Positions 34,626-44,245 are shown, counted from the first letter of the stretch. The stretch is DNA of 64,000 nucleotides from Polyangiaceae bacterium (GCA_020633235.1 JACKEA010000004.1:806001-870000), one strand, 5' to 3'. Made by a program: numbers and translations. Notes: generated from the sequence alone by a model not told the origin.

Positions 34626-35729
34626 ATGACCCAGGATTCAATGCGACCCTCCGATCCGTTCATCGGCCGGGAAATTCTGGGAGGACAATTCCAAGTCCTG
34701 CAGAAGATCGGCACGGGCGGCATGGGCTCCGTCTACAAGGCGGCCCAGCCTGAGATGAATCGGATGGTGGCGATCAAGATCCTCCATCCCAAGCTGGCCG
34801 GCCGCAAGGACTTGACCTCTCGCTTCCGACGAGAGGCGCGCGCGATGAGCCAGCTCACCCATCCGAACACCGTGAAGGTGTTCATGTACGGCGAGCTGGA
34901 AGAAGACGGCTCGCTGTACATCGTGATGGAGCTGCTCGAGGGGCGGAACCTGAACCAGACCGTGCGCAAGGGCGGCCCCATGGAGCCGGAGCGCGCGATC
35001 CCCGTCTTGGTACAGGTATGCGGCGCGCTGCATGAAGCGCACGAGATGGGCATCGTGCACCGTGATCTGAAGCCCGAGAACATCTTCCTGTGCACTCAGG
35101 GCGGGCTCAAGGACTACCCGAAGGTGTTGGACTTCGGCCTCGCCAAGGTGACCGAGCGCCAGATGCGTCCCGGGTCGGTGATCCTGACGCAGGAGGGCAT
35201 GGTGTTCGGTACGCCGGAGTTCATGTCGCCGGAGCAAGCGCAGGGCAAGACCCTCGACGCGCGCAGCGACATCTACTCCCTGGCGGTGATCTTGTACGAG
35301 GTGCTGACGGGCAAGCTGCCGTTCAACGCCAAGACGCCGATGGAGTACATCCAGAAGCACGTGATGGAGCAGCCCATCCTGCTGAACCAGCGGATACCAG
35401 GGAAGTCGTTCCCCCCGGGGTTGGAAGCCGTGTTGGCCAAGGCGTTGGCGAAGAAGCCGGACGACCGCTTCCAGACGGCGGCGGAGTTTGCCGACGCGCT
35501 CAGGCCCTTCGCGGACGCCCGGGCGAGCCTGTCCAACGAAGCTCCGCCGGGCTCTTCCCCGGCGCTGTCGGGGCTGACGCCAGAAACGCCCCCGGTGCAA
35601 TCCATGGCAGTGCCTCAGGCTCAACGCCGCGGCGGCCCGGGGGCGGGGCTCCTGATCGGCGTGGCGGCAGCGTGCTTGGTGGCGGGAGTGCTCATCGCCG
35701 TCGTGGTGATGCGCTTCTTGCTGCCCTGA
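34626..35729 (+). CDS. Membrane-anchored Ser/Thr protein kinase (PknB type)
   Basis: A 367-residue eukaryotic-like kinase. Kinase domain about residues 20-285: glycine loop KIGTGGMGSVYKA, Lys in VAIKIL, catalytic HRDLKPENIFL, DFG in VLDFGLAKV, and activation/P+1 loop MVFGTPEFMSPEQAQG. A Pro/Ser-rich linker leads to a C-terminal transmembrane helix (GAGLLIGVAAACLVAGVLIA) with only a few residues after it. There is therefore no extracellular sensor domain. It precedes the class A PBP gene by 45 bases, so it may be cotranscribed with it; a link to cell-wall control is an inference. Confidence 0.93.
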   Translation: MTQDSMRPSDPFIGREILGGQFQVLQKIGTGGMGSVYKAAQPEMNRMVAIKILHPKLAGRKDLTSRFRREARAMSQLTHPNTVKVFMYGELEEDGSLYIVMELLEGRNLNQTVRKGGPMEPERAIPVLVQVCGALHEAHEMGIVHRDLKPENIFLCTQGGLKDYPKVLDFGLAKVTERQMRPGSVILTQEGMVFGTPEFMSPEQAQGKTLDARSDIYSLAVILYEVLTGKLPFNAKTPMEYIQKHVMEQPILLNQRIPGKSFPPGLEAVLAKALAKKPDDRFQTAAEFADALRPFADARASLSNEAPPGSSPALSGLTPETPPVQSMAVPQAQRRGGPGAGLLIGVAAACLVAGVLIAVVVMRFLLP

Positions 35730-35774
35730 GCCCCGGCGTGCGGCGCCCGGCCGGGTGGTCTACGCTCCGGGGCG

Positions 35775-38210
35775 ATGAGTGAGGAGCAGCCGTCCGACCG
35801 GCCGAACGGCGCCGAGAACTTGCGGGAGGAAGCTGCGCCCGGCAAGCGTTGGAAACCCGTGATGCTGCGCTGGCTGAAGCGCCTTGGACTGACCTCCGCC
35901 GTGTTGGCCGTGCTGGGGGCCCTGACCGTGTTCGGCGCGATCCGCTACTACGAGTCGGATCTGCCCAGCGTGGAAGAGCTACGCAAGGGCTACGAGCCGC
36001 CTCAGGTGACGCGCATCTTGGCGCGGGACGGGACGCTGCTGGCGAGCGTGTTCACGGAGCGCCGCACGGTGATCCCTTTGAGCGACGTGCCGGCCCACGC
36101 CAAGTTGGCGTTCCTGGCAGCAGAAGACGCGAGCTTCTACGAGCACCAGGGGCTCGACTACCTCGGAATGCTGCGCGCCCTGGTGGCGAACCTGCGCGCC
36201 GGTCACACGGTCCAGGGCGGCAGCACCATCACCCAGCAGGTGGTGAAGAACCTGCTGCTCGACTCCGAGCGCACCTACCGCCGCAAGATCCGCGAGACGA
36301 TCCTGGCGCGCCGGCTCGAGCAGCACCTGTCCAAGGACGAGATCTTCGGCCTGTATCTGAACCACATCTATCTGGGCCATGGTCGCTACGGCATCGAAGA
36401 GGCGGCGCGATACTACTTCGGCAAGAAGGCCAAGGAGCTGAGCCTGCCAGAGGCGGCCCTGCTTGCGGGCATCGTGGCGTCTCCCGAGCGACTGTCCCCA
36501 CGGAACGACGCGAAGAAGGCATTGACTCGCCGCAGCTACGTGCTCGGTCAGATGCTGGACAAGGGCTTCGTCACGGAAGCGTTGTATCGCGAGGCGCTGG
36601 TCGCGCCGCTGCGCTTGGCGCCGGCGGCGGAAGGGGAGAGTGAGCTGGCGCCGGAGGTGGTGGCGCTCGTGAAACGCACGCTGCAGGCGGCGGCGGGCGA
36701 GCACGCCAAGAAGGGCGGTTTCGTGGTCACCACCAGCATCGACCCCGCGCTGCAGGTCGCCGCGCGCAAGGCGGTGCGCGACGACCTGGACCTGTACATG
36801 AAGCGGCAGAAGCTCGCGCCGCCCTACACCCTGGAGAAGCGGCGGCTGTGGGGCGACGCCTTCGAGGGCACTCCCAAGGCCTACCAGGTGGCCGTGGGCC
36901 GCGTGAAAGCGGTGGACGACAAGGCGGGCACGATTGACGTCTTGGTGGGGGACACCCTGGGGCGCGTGATGCTGACGCGGGAGGAGCGCTTCAACCCGCG
37001 GCACCTTCCACCGAGCGAGTTCGTGTCCGTGGGGGCTGCGTTGCGGGTGAGCTTGTTGGAGGCGCCGAACGGCGAGACCCCGGTGCCCCTGCGCCTCGAG
37101 CTCGGCCCCGAGGCGGCGTTGGTGTCCATCGACCCGCGCACGCGTCACGTGCTCGCGCTGGTGGGCAGCTACGAAGCCGTCGTGGGCGGCTTGGACCGCG
37201 CGACGCGCGCCCGACGGCAGCCGGGCTCGGCGTTCAAGCCGTTCTTGTATGGCTACGCGCTGCACTCGCGTCGGGTGACGCCGGCGACGTTGCTCTCGCT
37301 GCCTGGGGGCAAGGACGCGCCACCCCGTACCGAGCGTCTGCGCGAAGCGCTGGCCAAGAGCGACAACGCCGCCGCCGAGAAGCTCATCGCCGACGTGGGG
37401 GCGGCCAACGTAGTGGAGTTCGCGCATGCCGCCGGGATCGAGAGCAAGCTGGCGCCCACCCCGAGCCTGGCCCTGGGCGCCTACGAAGTGCGGCCCATCG
37501 AGATCGCCAACGCGTACGCCACCTTCGCCAGCGGGGGCATGTACGCCGCGCCCATCCTGGTCACCAAGATCATGGGCCCAGACGGAAAGGAAGTGGCGCT
37601 GCCCGAGCGGCCGCCCACGCGGCGCGTGCTAGGGGAGGACGAAGCGTTCCTGATCACCTCGTTGATGCGCAGCGTGGTCACCGACGGCACCGGCAAGCGG
37701 GCACTCGCGCTGGGGCGCCCGGTGGTGGGCAAGACGGGCACCACGAACCGAGCCAAGGACGCCTGGTTCGTCGGGTTCTCCACGGATCTCGTCGCTGCCG
37801 TGTGGGTCGGCTACGACGACGCGCTACCCCTGGGCTGGGGCGAGGCCGGTGGGGTCACCGCGTTGCCGGCGTGGGTGGACTTCATGAAGCAGGCCCACGA
37901 GGGCAAGCCGAAGGTGGAGTTCGCGCGGCCTTCGAGCGTGCTCACGGCGAAGATCGACCCCGCCACTGGGCTCATCGCCTGGGCGGGGCAAGAAGACGCA
38001 CTAGACGAGGTCTTCCTCGAAGGCACCGTGCCGAGCGACGTGGCGGCGCCGGACGCTGGAGCGGATGCCGCGCCGGAGGCAACGGAAGCCGGTGCCGAGG
38101 CAGCGGCAGTGGTGGATCCCGAGATCCAGCAAGCTTCGCAGGGGCCCGAGGACGGCGGAGCTCCGGCGATGGCGATGCCGGCGCCCATCGAAGAGCTTCC
38201 GCCGTTCTAA
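35775..38210 (+). CDS. mrcA: Class A penicillin-binding protein (PBP1A-like)
   Basis: An 811-residue bifunctional peptidoglycan synthase: a cytoplasmic start, one transmembrane helix (about residues 38-60), then a GT51 transglycosylase domain (EDASFYEHQGLDY, GGSTITQQVVKNLLL, RKIRETILARRLE). The transpeptidase domain has S485-AFK, S529-DN and K653-TG. An OB-like insert lies between them (about 370-440). The C-terminal 50 residues are Ala/Glu/Pro-rich and not part of the fold. It makes and cross-links glycan strands in the periplasm. The preceding gene is a Ser/Thr kinase and the next is a lipoprotein. Confidence 0.95.
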   Translation: MSEEQPSDRPNGAENLREEAAPGKRWKPVMLRWLKRLGLTSAVLAVLGALTVFGAIRYYESDLPSVEELRKGYEPPQVTRILARDGTLLASVFTERRTVIPLSDVPAHAKLAFLAAEDASFYEHQGLDYLGMLRALVANLRAGHTVQGGSTITQQVVKNLLLDSERTYRRKIRETILARRLEQHLSKDEIFGLYLNHIYLGHGRYGIEEAARYYFGKKAKELSLPEAALLAGIVASPERLSPRNDAKKALTRRSYVLGQMLDKGFVTEALYREALVAPLRLAPAAEGESELAPEVVALVKRTLQAAAGEHAKKGGFVVTTSIDPALQVAARKAVRDDLDLYMKRQKLAPPYTLEKRRLWGDAFEGTPKAYQVAVGRVKAVDDKAGTIDVLVGDTLGRVMLTREERFNPRHLPPSEFVSVGAALRVSLLEAPNGETPVPLRLELGPEAALVSIDPRTRHVLALVGSYEAVVGGLDRATRARRQPGSAFKPFLYGYALHSRRVTPATLLSLPGGKDAPPRTERLREALAKSDNAAAEKLIADVGAANVVEFAHAAGIESKLAPTPSLALGAYEVRPIEIANAYATFASGGMYAAPILVTKIMGPDGKEVALPERPPTRRVLGEDEAFLITSLMRSVVTDGTGKRALALGRPVVGKTGTTNRAKDAWFVGFSTDLVAAVWVGYDDALPLGWGEAGGVTALPAWVDFMKQAHEGKPKVEFARPSSVLTAKIDPATGLIAWAGQEDALDEVFLEGTVPSDVAAPDAGADAAPEATEAGAEAAAVVDPEIQQASQGPEDGGAPAMAMPAPIEELPPF

Positions 38211-38271
38211 CCTGCAAGCTGCAGCGCAGTGGGCTCTGGACACGGCGGGACGGTCGGGTAGAACGCCGCTC

Positions 38272-39348
38272 ATGGCATCGATTCGTCGTTGGGTCTGGGG
38301 GTCGGGTCTGCTCCTCGCATTGGTGGCAGCGGGCTGTGAGGAGAAGAAGCCGTCAGTGTCGACCCCCGAGGCCGACGCGGGGGAGGTGGAGAACGCCCAG
38401 GCCGTCGACCCCAGCTTGGCCAAGGCCGTCGCCCAGGTCGAAAAGCAGGGTGGCGGCGCGGCGACCACGGCCGACGCCGGCGATGGCCCGCCGGAGTCCG
38501 GTGTGTTTGCGCCCGGCAAGGCGGACGAGCTGCACAAGAAGGGCACGCCGCCCTTGGTGAAGCTCGGGCAGGCCGGCAGCGCACCCCGCGAGGTGCTGAA
38601 GGTCGCGCTATCGCCCGGTGACAAGCGCAAGGGCAACGTGGAGCTGACGATGCGCTCCGGGCGGAACGTGCTTCCGGGCATCGACTTGAGCCTCAGCATC
38701 GAGGCTCAAAAGCCGAAGCCGGGTGAAGACGGCATTCCGGTGCTGGTGAAGGTGGTGGGGGCGAAGGTCGGCGACATCCAGGGACAGCCCGCACCGAAGG
38801 AGCTGTCCGCGCAGGTGAGCAAGACGAAGGGCAGCAAGGTGGAGTACCGACTGCTGCCGAACGGAGCTGCGGTGGACCCTCGCTACGAGCTCGCGAAGGG
38901 CGCGGACGAGAACCTGAACATGGTGCTGCGCTCGCTCATGGAGACGTTGACCACCGCCTCCCTGGTGGTGCCCAAGGAAGCCGTCGGCGCGGGCGCCATG
39001 TGGATGGTGACGAGCCGCGAATTCGTGGGCGGCGCGGACGTCGTGGCCTACCGGCTGGTCAAGCTCGACTCCGTCGACAAGGACAAGCTGAGCATCACCG
39101 TCAGCGCCAAGCGTTATGCGGCCAGCCCCAAGCTCACGCTGATGGGATTGCCGCCAGGCAAAGACCTGAGCTTGGAGCAGTTCCAGTCGACGGCGGACGG
39201 GCAGCTGGAGGTCCTGAAGGGGCACTCGCTACCCGGCAGCGGCACGCTCAAGAGCACGCTGCTGGCGGCACTGTCGGACGGAACTCAGTCGGACCAACGC
39301 GTCGGCGTGCAGGCCATGGCGGACGCGACGCTGTCGATCCACGAATGA
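38272..39348 (+). CDS. Predicted lipoprotein of unknown function downstream of PBP1A
   Basis: A 358-residue protein with signal MASIRRWVWGSGLLLALVAAGC (lipobox VAAGC). After a disordered Ala/Asp/Gly stretch (about 25-90) it is beta-rich: KRKGNVELTMRSGRNV, IDLSLSIEA, GIPVLVKVVGAKVGDI, GAMWMVTSREFVGGADVVAY, DKLSITVSAKRYAASP. The pattern resembles proteins annotated only as conserved hypothetical; no family recognised. It lies 61 bases after mrcA on the same strand, so an envelope role linked to wall synthesis is possible but not shown. Confidence 0.75.
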   Translation: MASIRRWVWGSGLLLALVAAGCEEKKPSVSTPEADAGEVENAQAVDPSLAKAVAQVEKQGGGAATTADAGDGPPESGVFAPGKADELHKKGTPPLVKLGQAGSAPREVLKVALSPGDKRKGNVELTMRSGRNVLPGIDLSLSIEAQKPKPGEDGIPVLVKVVGAKVGDIQGQPAPKELSAQVSKTKGSKVEYRLLPNGAAVDPRYELAKGADENLNMVLRSLMETLTTASLVVPKEAVGAGAMWMVTSREFVGGADVVAYRLVKLDSVDKDKLSITVSAKRYAASPKLTLMGLPPGKDLSLEQFQSTADGQLEVLKGHSLPGSGTLKSTLLAALSDGTQSDQRVGVQAMADATLSIHE

Positions 39349-39349
39349 G

Positions 39350-39364
39350 CCCGCACGCCGCGGG
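39350..39364. terminator. Small hairpin between convergent genes
   Basis: CCCGC (39350-39354) and GCGGG (39360-39364) with a five-base loop lie between the lipoprotein stop and the ferredoxin stop. A short stem without a U-tract. Confidence 0.3.
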
Positions 39365-39372
39365 AGGCAAGA

Positions 39373-39678
39373 TCAGAAGCCGAGTTGCTTCTTGCGGTCT
39401 TCCGCGCCGGGAAGGGCGTCGCCCTTCTCGTTCACGACGGGCAGACCCTTGGCTTTCTCGGCGTTGACCTGTAGCCAGTCGCTCTGATCGTCTGGGAGCT
39501 GAGTCTCGTCGTAGATGGCCTCGACGGGGCACTCCGGGACGCAAGCGCCACAATCGATGCACTCGTCGGGGTCGATGTACAGCATCTCGTCGTCCCCGTG
39601 GAAGCAGTCCACCGGGCAGACAGCGACGCAGTCGGTGAAGCGACACCCCTTGCAGTTGTCGGTGACGACGAATGTCAT
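39373..39678 (-). CDS. fdxA: 7Fe ferredoxin
   Basis: A 101-residue FdxA-type ferredoxin with one 3Fe-4S and one 4Fe-4S cluster. The N-terminal cysteines are DNCKGCRFTDCVAVCPVDCF, and the second set is CIDCGACVPECPVEAI. The extended C-terminal region (after about residue 65) is normal for FdxA. It serves as a low-potential electron carrier in the cytoplasm. Single-gene unit with its own 130-base upstream region. It could serve the KorA-type oxidoreductase encoded at the right edge, which needs ferredoxin. Confidence 0.95.
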   Translation of the reverse strand: MTFVVTDNCKGCRFTDCVAVCPVDCFHGDDEMLYIDPDECIDCGACVPECPVEAIYDETQLPDDQSDWLQVNAEKAKGLPVVNEKGDALPGAEDRKKQLGF

Positions 39679-39808
39679 TCTCGATGCTCTCCTCGCCGCG
39701 ACTGGGTCCGCGGCTATGACGCGGCCATCCTGACATTTTTTCTCGAGCTACCGCCAGGATTTCTTTGCCCCCGCGGATGGCCGTTTCGCGGGCGCTCCCG
39801 GCATTGAA

Positions 39809-40414
39809 TCAGGTGAATTCCGAGACGTCTCCAGCACCCTCGCGGATGACGACGGGCTCGGGACCAGTGAGATCGATCACGCTGGTCGGAGCGGTGCCGC
39901 CGGCGCCCGCGTCCAGCACCATACCGAGGCCGCGGAACTGAATGTCGATCTCTCCGGGGTCGGGGTTCGGCTCGTCTCCGGGGCGCGCCGCAGTGCTCGA
40001 AATGATGGGGCGGCCGAGCTCGCGAGTGAGGGCGAGGGCCACGGGATGATTGGGAATGCGCACGCCCACCGTCTTGCGTGGCAGCTGGACGATCTTGGGT
40101 ACTTCGCGCGTCGCCTCCAAGATGAAGCAGTACGGACCGGGCAAGAACTGCTTGAGCACGCGGTAGACGTTGTCGTGCATCACGGCGTAGCGCGCCACGT
40201 CGCCCAGATCACTGCACACGAACGCCAGCTTTTTGTCGGCGTTGAGGCCCTTGATTTGATACAGCCGGTCGACGGCCTTCTTGTTGAACAGATCGCACCC
40301 GAGCCCGTACACGGTATCCGTGGGGTAGGCGATCACCTCGCCCGCCTCCAGCGCCTCCACGGCGCGACGGATTTTCCGCGGCTCCGGGTTCTCCGGGTTG
40401 ATTTCCAGTCGCAT
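39809..40414 (-). CDS. tsaC: L-threonylcarbamoyladenylate synthase (YrdC/Sua5 family)
   Basis: A 201-residue YrdC-domain protein making threonylcarbamoyl-AMP for the universal t6A37 tRNA modification (EC 2.7.7.87). Family motifs: AYPTDTVYGLGCDLFNKKAV near the start, IYQIKGLN-like RLYQIKGLNADKKLAFV, FLPGPYCFILEAT, TVGVRIPNHP and IISSTAARPG. The length fits the TsaC form without a Sua5 C-terminal domain. It lies 15 bases after the GH35 gene, likely one operon. Confidence 0.93.
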   Translation of the reverse strand: MRLEINPENPEPRKIRRAVEALEAGEVIAYPTDTVYGLGCDLFNKKAVDRLYQIKGLNADKKLAFVCSDLGDVARYAVMHDNVYRVLKQFLPGPYCFILEATREVPKIVQLPRKTVGVRIPNHPVALALTRELGRPIISSTAARPGDEPNPDPGEIDIQFRGLGMVLDAGAGGTAPTSVIDLTGPEPVVIREGAGDVSEFT

Positions 40415-40429
40415 GGCGAGGGCGGCTTA

Positions 40430-42463
40430 CTACGCTTTGCCGAGAAGCTCCAGCATCCGAACGTGACGTTTTGGCACCGCTAGCCGGAGCGCTCCCAGAC
40501 TGGCGTGGAAGTGTTCCCCGGTGAGCGCATCCTTGGCCTCTTTCGCACCCGCTGCGGTGACCGTCGCGTCCAGATCGTGCTCGCTGGCGTTGATGACGAA
40601 CATCACCCGCGCGACGCCGGATTCGTCGCGATGCAGCGTGGCAAAAACGTCCGCGGGAGTGGCGACCACCGTCGGCAGAGCCAGGTCGCGGCGGGCCGCG
40701 ACCACCGCCGCTTCGATCGCCACTGAATCGAGCGACAGGTGCAGCGGTACCGCCGCCGTGCTCGACCCGAGATCGGCCGCGCGCTCCCGGGGCTGCATGC
40801 GGTGATCCCGCGTCGGCAGGTAGGGCCCGATGGTCACGTTCTTGCCTGCGTGGCGGGCCGCTTCGAGCTGCTCCAAGAGCTCCTGCTCCAAGCCACCAGT
40901 GCACGACACGATCACCCAGCTGGCGGTCGCCAGAGAAGTGGCCAGGAGATCCCCGCTCACCACGGCGTAGGGCACGCGTTCGTGCTCGAGGGCGCGTTCC
41001 AGTTGGCGCACGAAGCGTTCCGCTTCGATCACGACGGGGTCGTCCAGGCCGAAGTCGTCCTCGAAGCACGCCTCTGGTGCACCTCCGCCAAGGACCTGGA
41101 ACAGCGCTGCGCTGAGCGGCCCGAAGGCGTGGCACACCCGTGCCAGACGACGCTGGCTGCGTGGGATCACCACGTGTACCGGGGTGTGCCGCGACAGTTC
41201 GGAGAAGCGCGTGCGCTCCAGCGCCGCGAGGAGATCTTTCCAGAACTTCGACGTGGCCCGCGGGCGACCCTGCGGATCGATGGGTGCACCGATCCAGCGA
41301 TCGCGCTCTACGGCCATGTAGGCGTTCAGCCCGCGAAGCCCGTAGGCCAACGCCGTGAGAGCGCTGAAGGCGTTGTCGTCCTGGCGCAGCGGAGGGAAGA
41401 ACGGCGGGAACCCCGAGCCCAGCTCACAGGCGAAAGCAGGGGTGTTGCGGGCGCGGGAACGGACCGCGAGCTCGCTCGTTCGCCGGGCGATTTCCCGCCG
41501 CTGAGGCATGGAAGCGCCGTGGTAGTAGTCGAGGCCGACCAGCTCGACGACGTCCCCCACGCGCTCGGGATCCAGCGGCGTGGCGCCTTCGCTGAGCGGC
41601 AGGTTGTGGGCCGCCGGCAGCGCACCGAAGCCGGCGTGCTCGAGGCCGCGTCGCATGCGCTCGAAGGCGTCGGCCAAGAGCTGTTCCTGGAAGTCGGCCC
41701 AGTCCAGATGCGGGGCGAGCTCCCCCACGGTGTGCGCGGACATCTGCTTCGGCGGTTCCGCCCGCGCGAAGGTGACGTCCTCGTCCCCGTGGGCCTTGCG
41801 CAGGGCGCTGACCTTGCCGTAGCGCCGCTGCAAGAAGCGGCGGTACTGGGCGAGGGCATCGGGATGCCAGTCTTGGTCGTACACGCCGTCGCGAAAGTAC
41901 ATCGAGCCTTCGTTGTCGACCTGCACGAGCACGATGGGACCATCCGGCGCACACAGGCTGGCGAGCTCCCGTCCCACGGCGTCGTACCAACGCGTGACCT
42001 CCGCGTGGAACGCTTCACTCGCGTAGCTGGGCACGGGGAACGCCAGCGGCGGCACGGGCAACAGTACGGGGCGTCCATGAGGCGACCGCGCCTGGCACTC
42101 CAGATCCCAGATCACGCGCTCCGGGATGCCGAAGCGCGTGAGCTCCGCGTTGATGTGAGGCCCGGGGCGCAGGATCACCTTGAGGCCGAGCTCGTGGCAA
42201 AGGGACACGAAGCGCTGCACGTCGAGCTTCGGGTCCTGGCGTCCGAAGTCCAACTCGGCGTCGGCGTTCTCGTGGACGCCCCAGGGCACGTACACGTCCA
42301 CCAGGCGAAAGCCCAGGTCCCGCACCGCCTCGAGGCAGCGGCGCCACACCTCGGGAGCGAGGCGCCAGTAGTGGACGGCGCCGGCATACAAGGGCAACGT
42401 GGCGTCGCCGACCCGAATACCTTCGGGGACCAGCGAGACTTGCTTTCCGCGCGCTTCTGCCAT
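40430..42463 (-). CDS. Glycoside hydrolase, GH35 beta-galactosidase-like
   Basis: A 677-residue TIM-barrel enzyme. LYAGAVHYWRLAPEVWRRCL, LVDVYVPWGVHE and LKVILRPGPHINAEL are GH35/GH42-clan starts. VLVQVDNEGSMYF carries the likely acid/base Glu (usually IENEYG), and AFACELGSGFPP the likely nucleophile Glu. No signal peptide, so it is cytoplasmic. The C-terminal half includes a Rossmann-like part (VVSGDLL, ASWVIVSCTGGLEQELLEQL) as in trimerisation domains of GH42. The family placement is by these motifs; the sugar is uncertain. Confidence 0.85.
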   Translation of the reverse strand: MAEARGKQVSLVPEGIRVGDATLPLYAGAVHYWRLAPEVWRRCLEAVRDLGFRLVDVYVPWGVHENADAELDFGRQDPKLDVQRFVSLCHELGLKVILRPGPHINAELTRFGIPERVIWDLECQARSPHGRPVLLPVPPLAFPVPSYASEAFHAEVTRWYDAVGRELASLCAPDGPIVLVQVDNEGSMYFRDGVYDQDWHPDALAQYRRFLQRRYGKVSALRKAHGDEDVTFARAEPPKQMSAHTVGELAPHLDWADFQEQLLADAFERMRRGLEHAGFGALPAAHNLPLSEGATPLDPERVGDVVELVGLDYYHGASMPQRREIARRTSELAVRSRARNTPAFACELGSGFPPFFPPLRQDDNAFSALTALAYGLRGLNAYMAVERDRWIGAPIDPQGRPRATSKFWKDLLAALERTRFSELSRHTPVHVVIPRSQRRLARVCHAFGPLSAALFQVLGGGAPEACFEDDFGLDDPVVIEAERFVRQLERALEHERVPYAVVSGDLLATSLATASWVIVSCTGGLEQELLEQLEAARHAGKNVTIGPYLPTRDHRMQPRERAADLGSSTAAVPLHLSLDSVAIEAAVVAARRDLALPTVVATPADVFATLHRDESGVARVMFVINASEHDLDATVTAAGAKEAKDALTGEHFHASLGALRLAVPKRHVRMLELLGKA

Positions 42464-42508
42464 GTCTCGGCGGGCGGGACGCTAGCACGTCTCAGCACTT
42501 GAAACTCC

Positions 42509-42532
42509 GGGCGAAATCCCGAATTTTCGCCC
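42509..42532 (+). promoter_or_regulatory. Hairpin just upstream of the mscS-type gene
   Basis: GGGCGAAA (42509-42516) and TTTCGCCC (42525-42532) are perfect eight-base arms with an eight-base loop. The hairpin ends four bases before the GAGGAGG ribosome-binding site, in the gap between divergent genes. It could affect translation initiation of the channel gene. Confidence 0.4.
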
Positions 42533-42547
42533 AGCGAGGAGGACGAG

Positions 42548-43615
42548 ATGGAGTTGATAACCAGCGCCCCCGTGGCCATCGATTGGCACCGCGCGGGATT
42601 CAGCGCCGCCGTAGTGGGCGGTGCGCTGATCCTGGGCCTGATCTTGGCATCCGTGCTCACGCGGCTGCTCACCATCTGGGCAGGGCGCACGGACACCAAG
42701 GTGGACGACGCCATCGCCAAGCACATGCGCACCGCGCTCAGGTGGCTCCTGCCCCTGGCCTTCGCGCGCGTCGCGCTGCCGTTCGCGTCGCTGCCCGTGC
42801 CTCACCGGGACGCCGTTCACCACGTGCTCCTGGTGGTGGTCATCGTCGCGTGCGGCTACGCGCTCTTGAAGGGGGTGCGCGTGTTCGAAGAAGTCGCGAA
42901 CATGCGAATGGAGGAGCGGCACGAGGACGACCTGCAGTCGCGCGCCGTGCGCACCCAGGTGCGGGGCGTGCGCAACGTGGCGGATTTCGTGATCGTCGTG
43001 CTCACCATCGGCTTTGCGCTCACCACCTTCGAGTCCGTTCGCCAGATCGGAACCGGGATGTTGGCGTCTGCTGGGTTGGCCGGAGTAGTGCTCGGTTTCG
43101 CGGCGCAGAAGACGCTGGCCACGCTGCTCGCCGGGGTCCAGCTCACGTTGAGCCAGCGGATCCGCGTGGACGACGTGGTCATCGTCGAGGGTGAGTGGGG
43201 CACCATCGAGGAAATCCGGCTGACCTACGTGGTGGTGCGCATCTGGGACAAGCGCCGTCTGGTGCTGCCCGCGAACTACTTCATCGACAAGCCGTTCCAG
43301 AACTGGACACGCTCTTCCACGGCGTTGCTCGGTACCGTGAACCTGTACCTGGACTACAGCGTGCCCGTGGAAGCGATCCGCGCCGAGCTGAAGCGCATCT
43401 TGGACGCGTCGGAGTACTGGGACGGCGACTCCTGGGGAGTGCAGGTCACCGACGCGACCGATCGAACGATGTGCGTGCGACCGTTGATCAGCGCCAAGGA
43501 CGCCGGGGATCAATGGAACCTGCGCTGCGAGGTACGCGAGAAGCTGATCGCCTACGTGCAGCAGAACTACCCGGCGGCGCTTCCGCGGCTGCGAGGCGAG
43601 GTGCAAACCTCCTGA
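42548..43615 (+). CDS. Small-conductance mechanosensitive channel (MscS family)
   Basis: A 355-residue inner-membrane protein with four predicted transmembrane helices. The pore helix region GMLASAGLAGVVLGFAAQKT is followed by the beta domain start RIRVDDVVIVEGEWGTIEEI and VVVRIWDKRRLVLPANYFID, the MscS signature. The C-terminal alpha/beta part is present (SVPVEAIRAELKRILD). It opens under membrane tension to relieve osmotic downshock. Strong ribosome-binding site GAGGAGG before ATG 42548. Confidence 0.93.
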   Translation: MELITSAPVAIDWHRAGFSAAVVGGALILGLILASVLTRLLTIWAGRTDTKVDDAIAKHMRTALRWLLPLAFARVALPFASLPVPHRDAVHHVLLVVVIVACGYALLKGVRVFEEVANMRMEERHEDDLQSRAVRTQVRGVRNVADFVIVVLTIGFALTTFESVRQIGTGMLASAGLAGVVLGFAAQKTLATLLAGVQLTLSQRIRVDDVVIVEGEWGTIEEIRLTYVVVRIWDKRRLVLPANYFIDKPFQNWTRSSTALLGTVNLYLDYSVPVEAIRAELKRILDASEYWDGDSWGVQVTDATDRTMCVRPLISAKDAGDQWNLRCEVREKLIAYVQQNYPAALPRLRGEVQTS

Positions 43616-43666
43616 GCTTTGCAGGGCCTGCCATCCGCCCCGGTATGCGTTATAGCTCCGCCCACC

Positions 43667-44245
43667 ATGCCCAGGCTCATGTTCGTGTTGCTCGCCGCGC
43701 TGGTGCTGGCGACGGGCTGCAAGAAGGCTCCGGACCTGCCCGTGAGTGGAAAGATTGGAGCGTTCGAGCTGCGAGACCAGAGTGGCAAGACGTTTTCCAA
43801 CGCAGACCTGCGCGGGAAGGTGTGGGTCGCGGCGTTCATGTTCACCCGCTGCCCCACGGTGTGCCCCCGAATGATGCGCACCATGAAGAAGCTGCAAGAG
43901 CAGGCCAAAGCAGACGGCGTTCCGCTCACCCTGGTGAGCTTTTCCGTGGATCCCGAGAACGACACGCCGGAGGTGCTCCGCGCCTTCGCCAAGAAGTACG
44001 ACGTGGATCTGGCGACCTGGAGCTTTCTCACGGGCGACTACGAGACCGTGAAGCGCACCAGCGAGGAGAGCTTCAAGATGACGATGGAGGGAAAGGCCGA
44101 TGCTCAGGCGTCTGGCTTTGGCATCGTGCATGGGTCGCACCTGGTGCTCGTGGACCAGGACATGCAGATCCGGGGCTTCTACCAGACGAAGACCGAGGAC
44201 GAGCTCGGCAAGCTCTTGGAGGACGCCAAGTCCCTCTCCAAGTGA
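43667..44245 (+). CDS. Sco1/SenC-type lipoprotein
   Basis: A 192-residue thioredoxin-fold lipoprotein: signal MPRLMFVLLAALVLATGC. The copper/redox motif is FTRCPTVCPRM (CxxxC), with the third ligand His in GIVHGSHLVLVD, as in Sco proteins that deliver copper to the CuA site of cytochrome oxidase or act as thiol reductants. DLRGKVWVAAFMFTRCP is the usual strand leading to the motif. The start ATG 43667 gives a clean lipoprotein signal. No oxidase genes are adjacent. Confidence 0.92.
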   Translation: MPRLMFVLLAALVLATGCKKAPDLPVSGKIGAFELRDQSGKTFSNADLRGKVWVAAFMFTRCPTVCPRMMRTMKKLQEQAKADGVPLTLVSFSVDPENDTPEVLRAFAKKYDVDLATWSFLTGDYETVKRTSEESFKMTMEGKADAQASGFGIVHGSHLVLVDQDMQIRGFYQTKTEDELGKLLEDAKSLSK

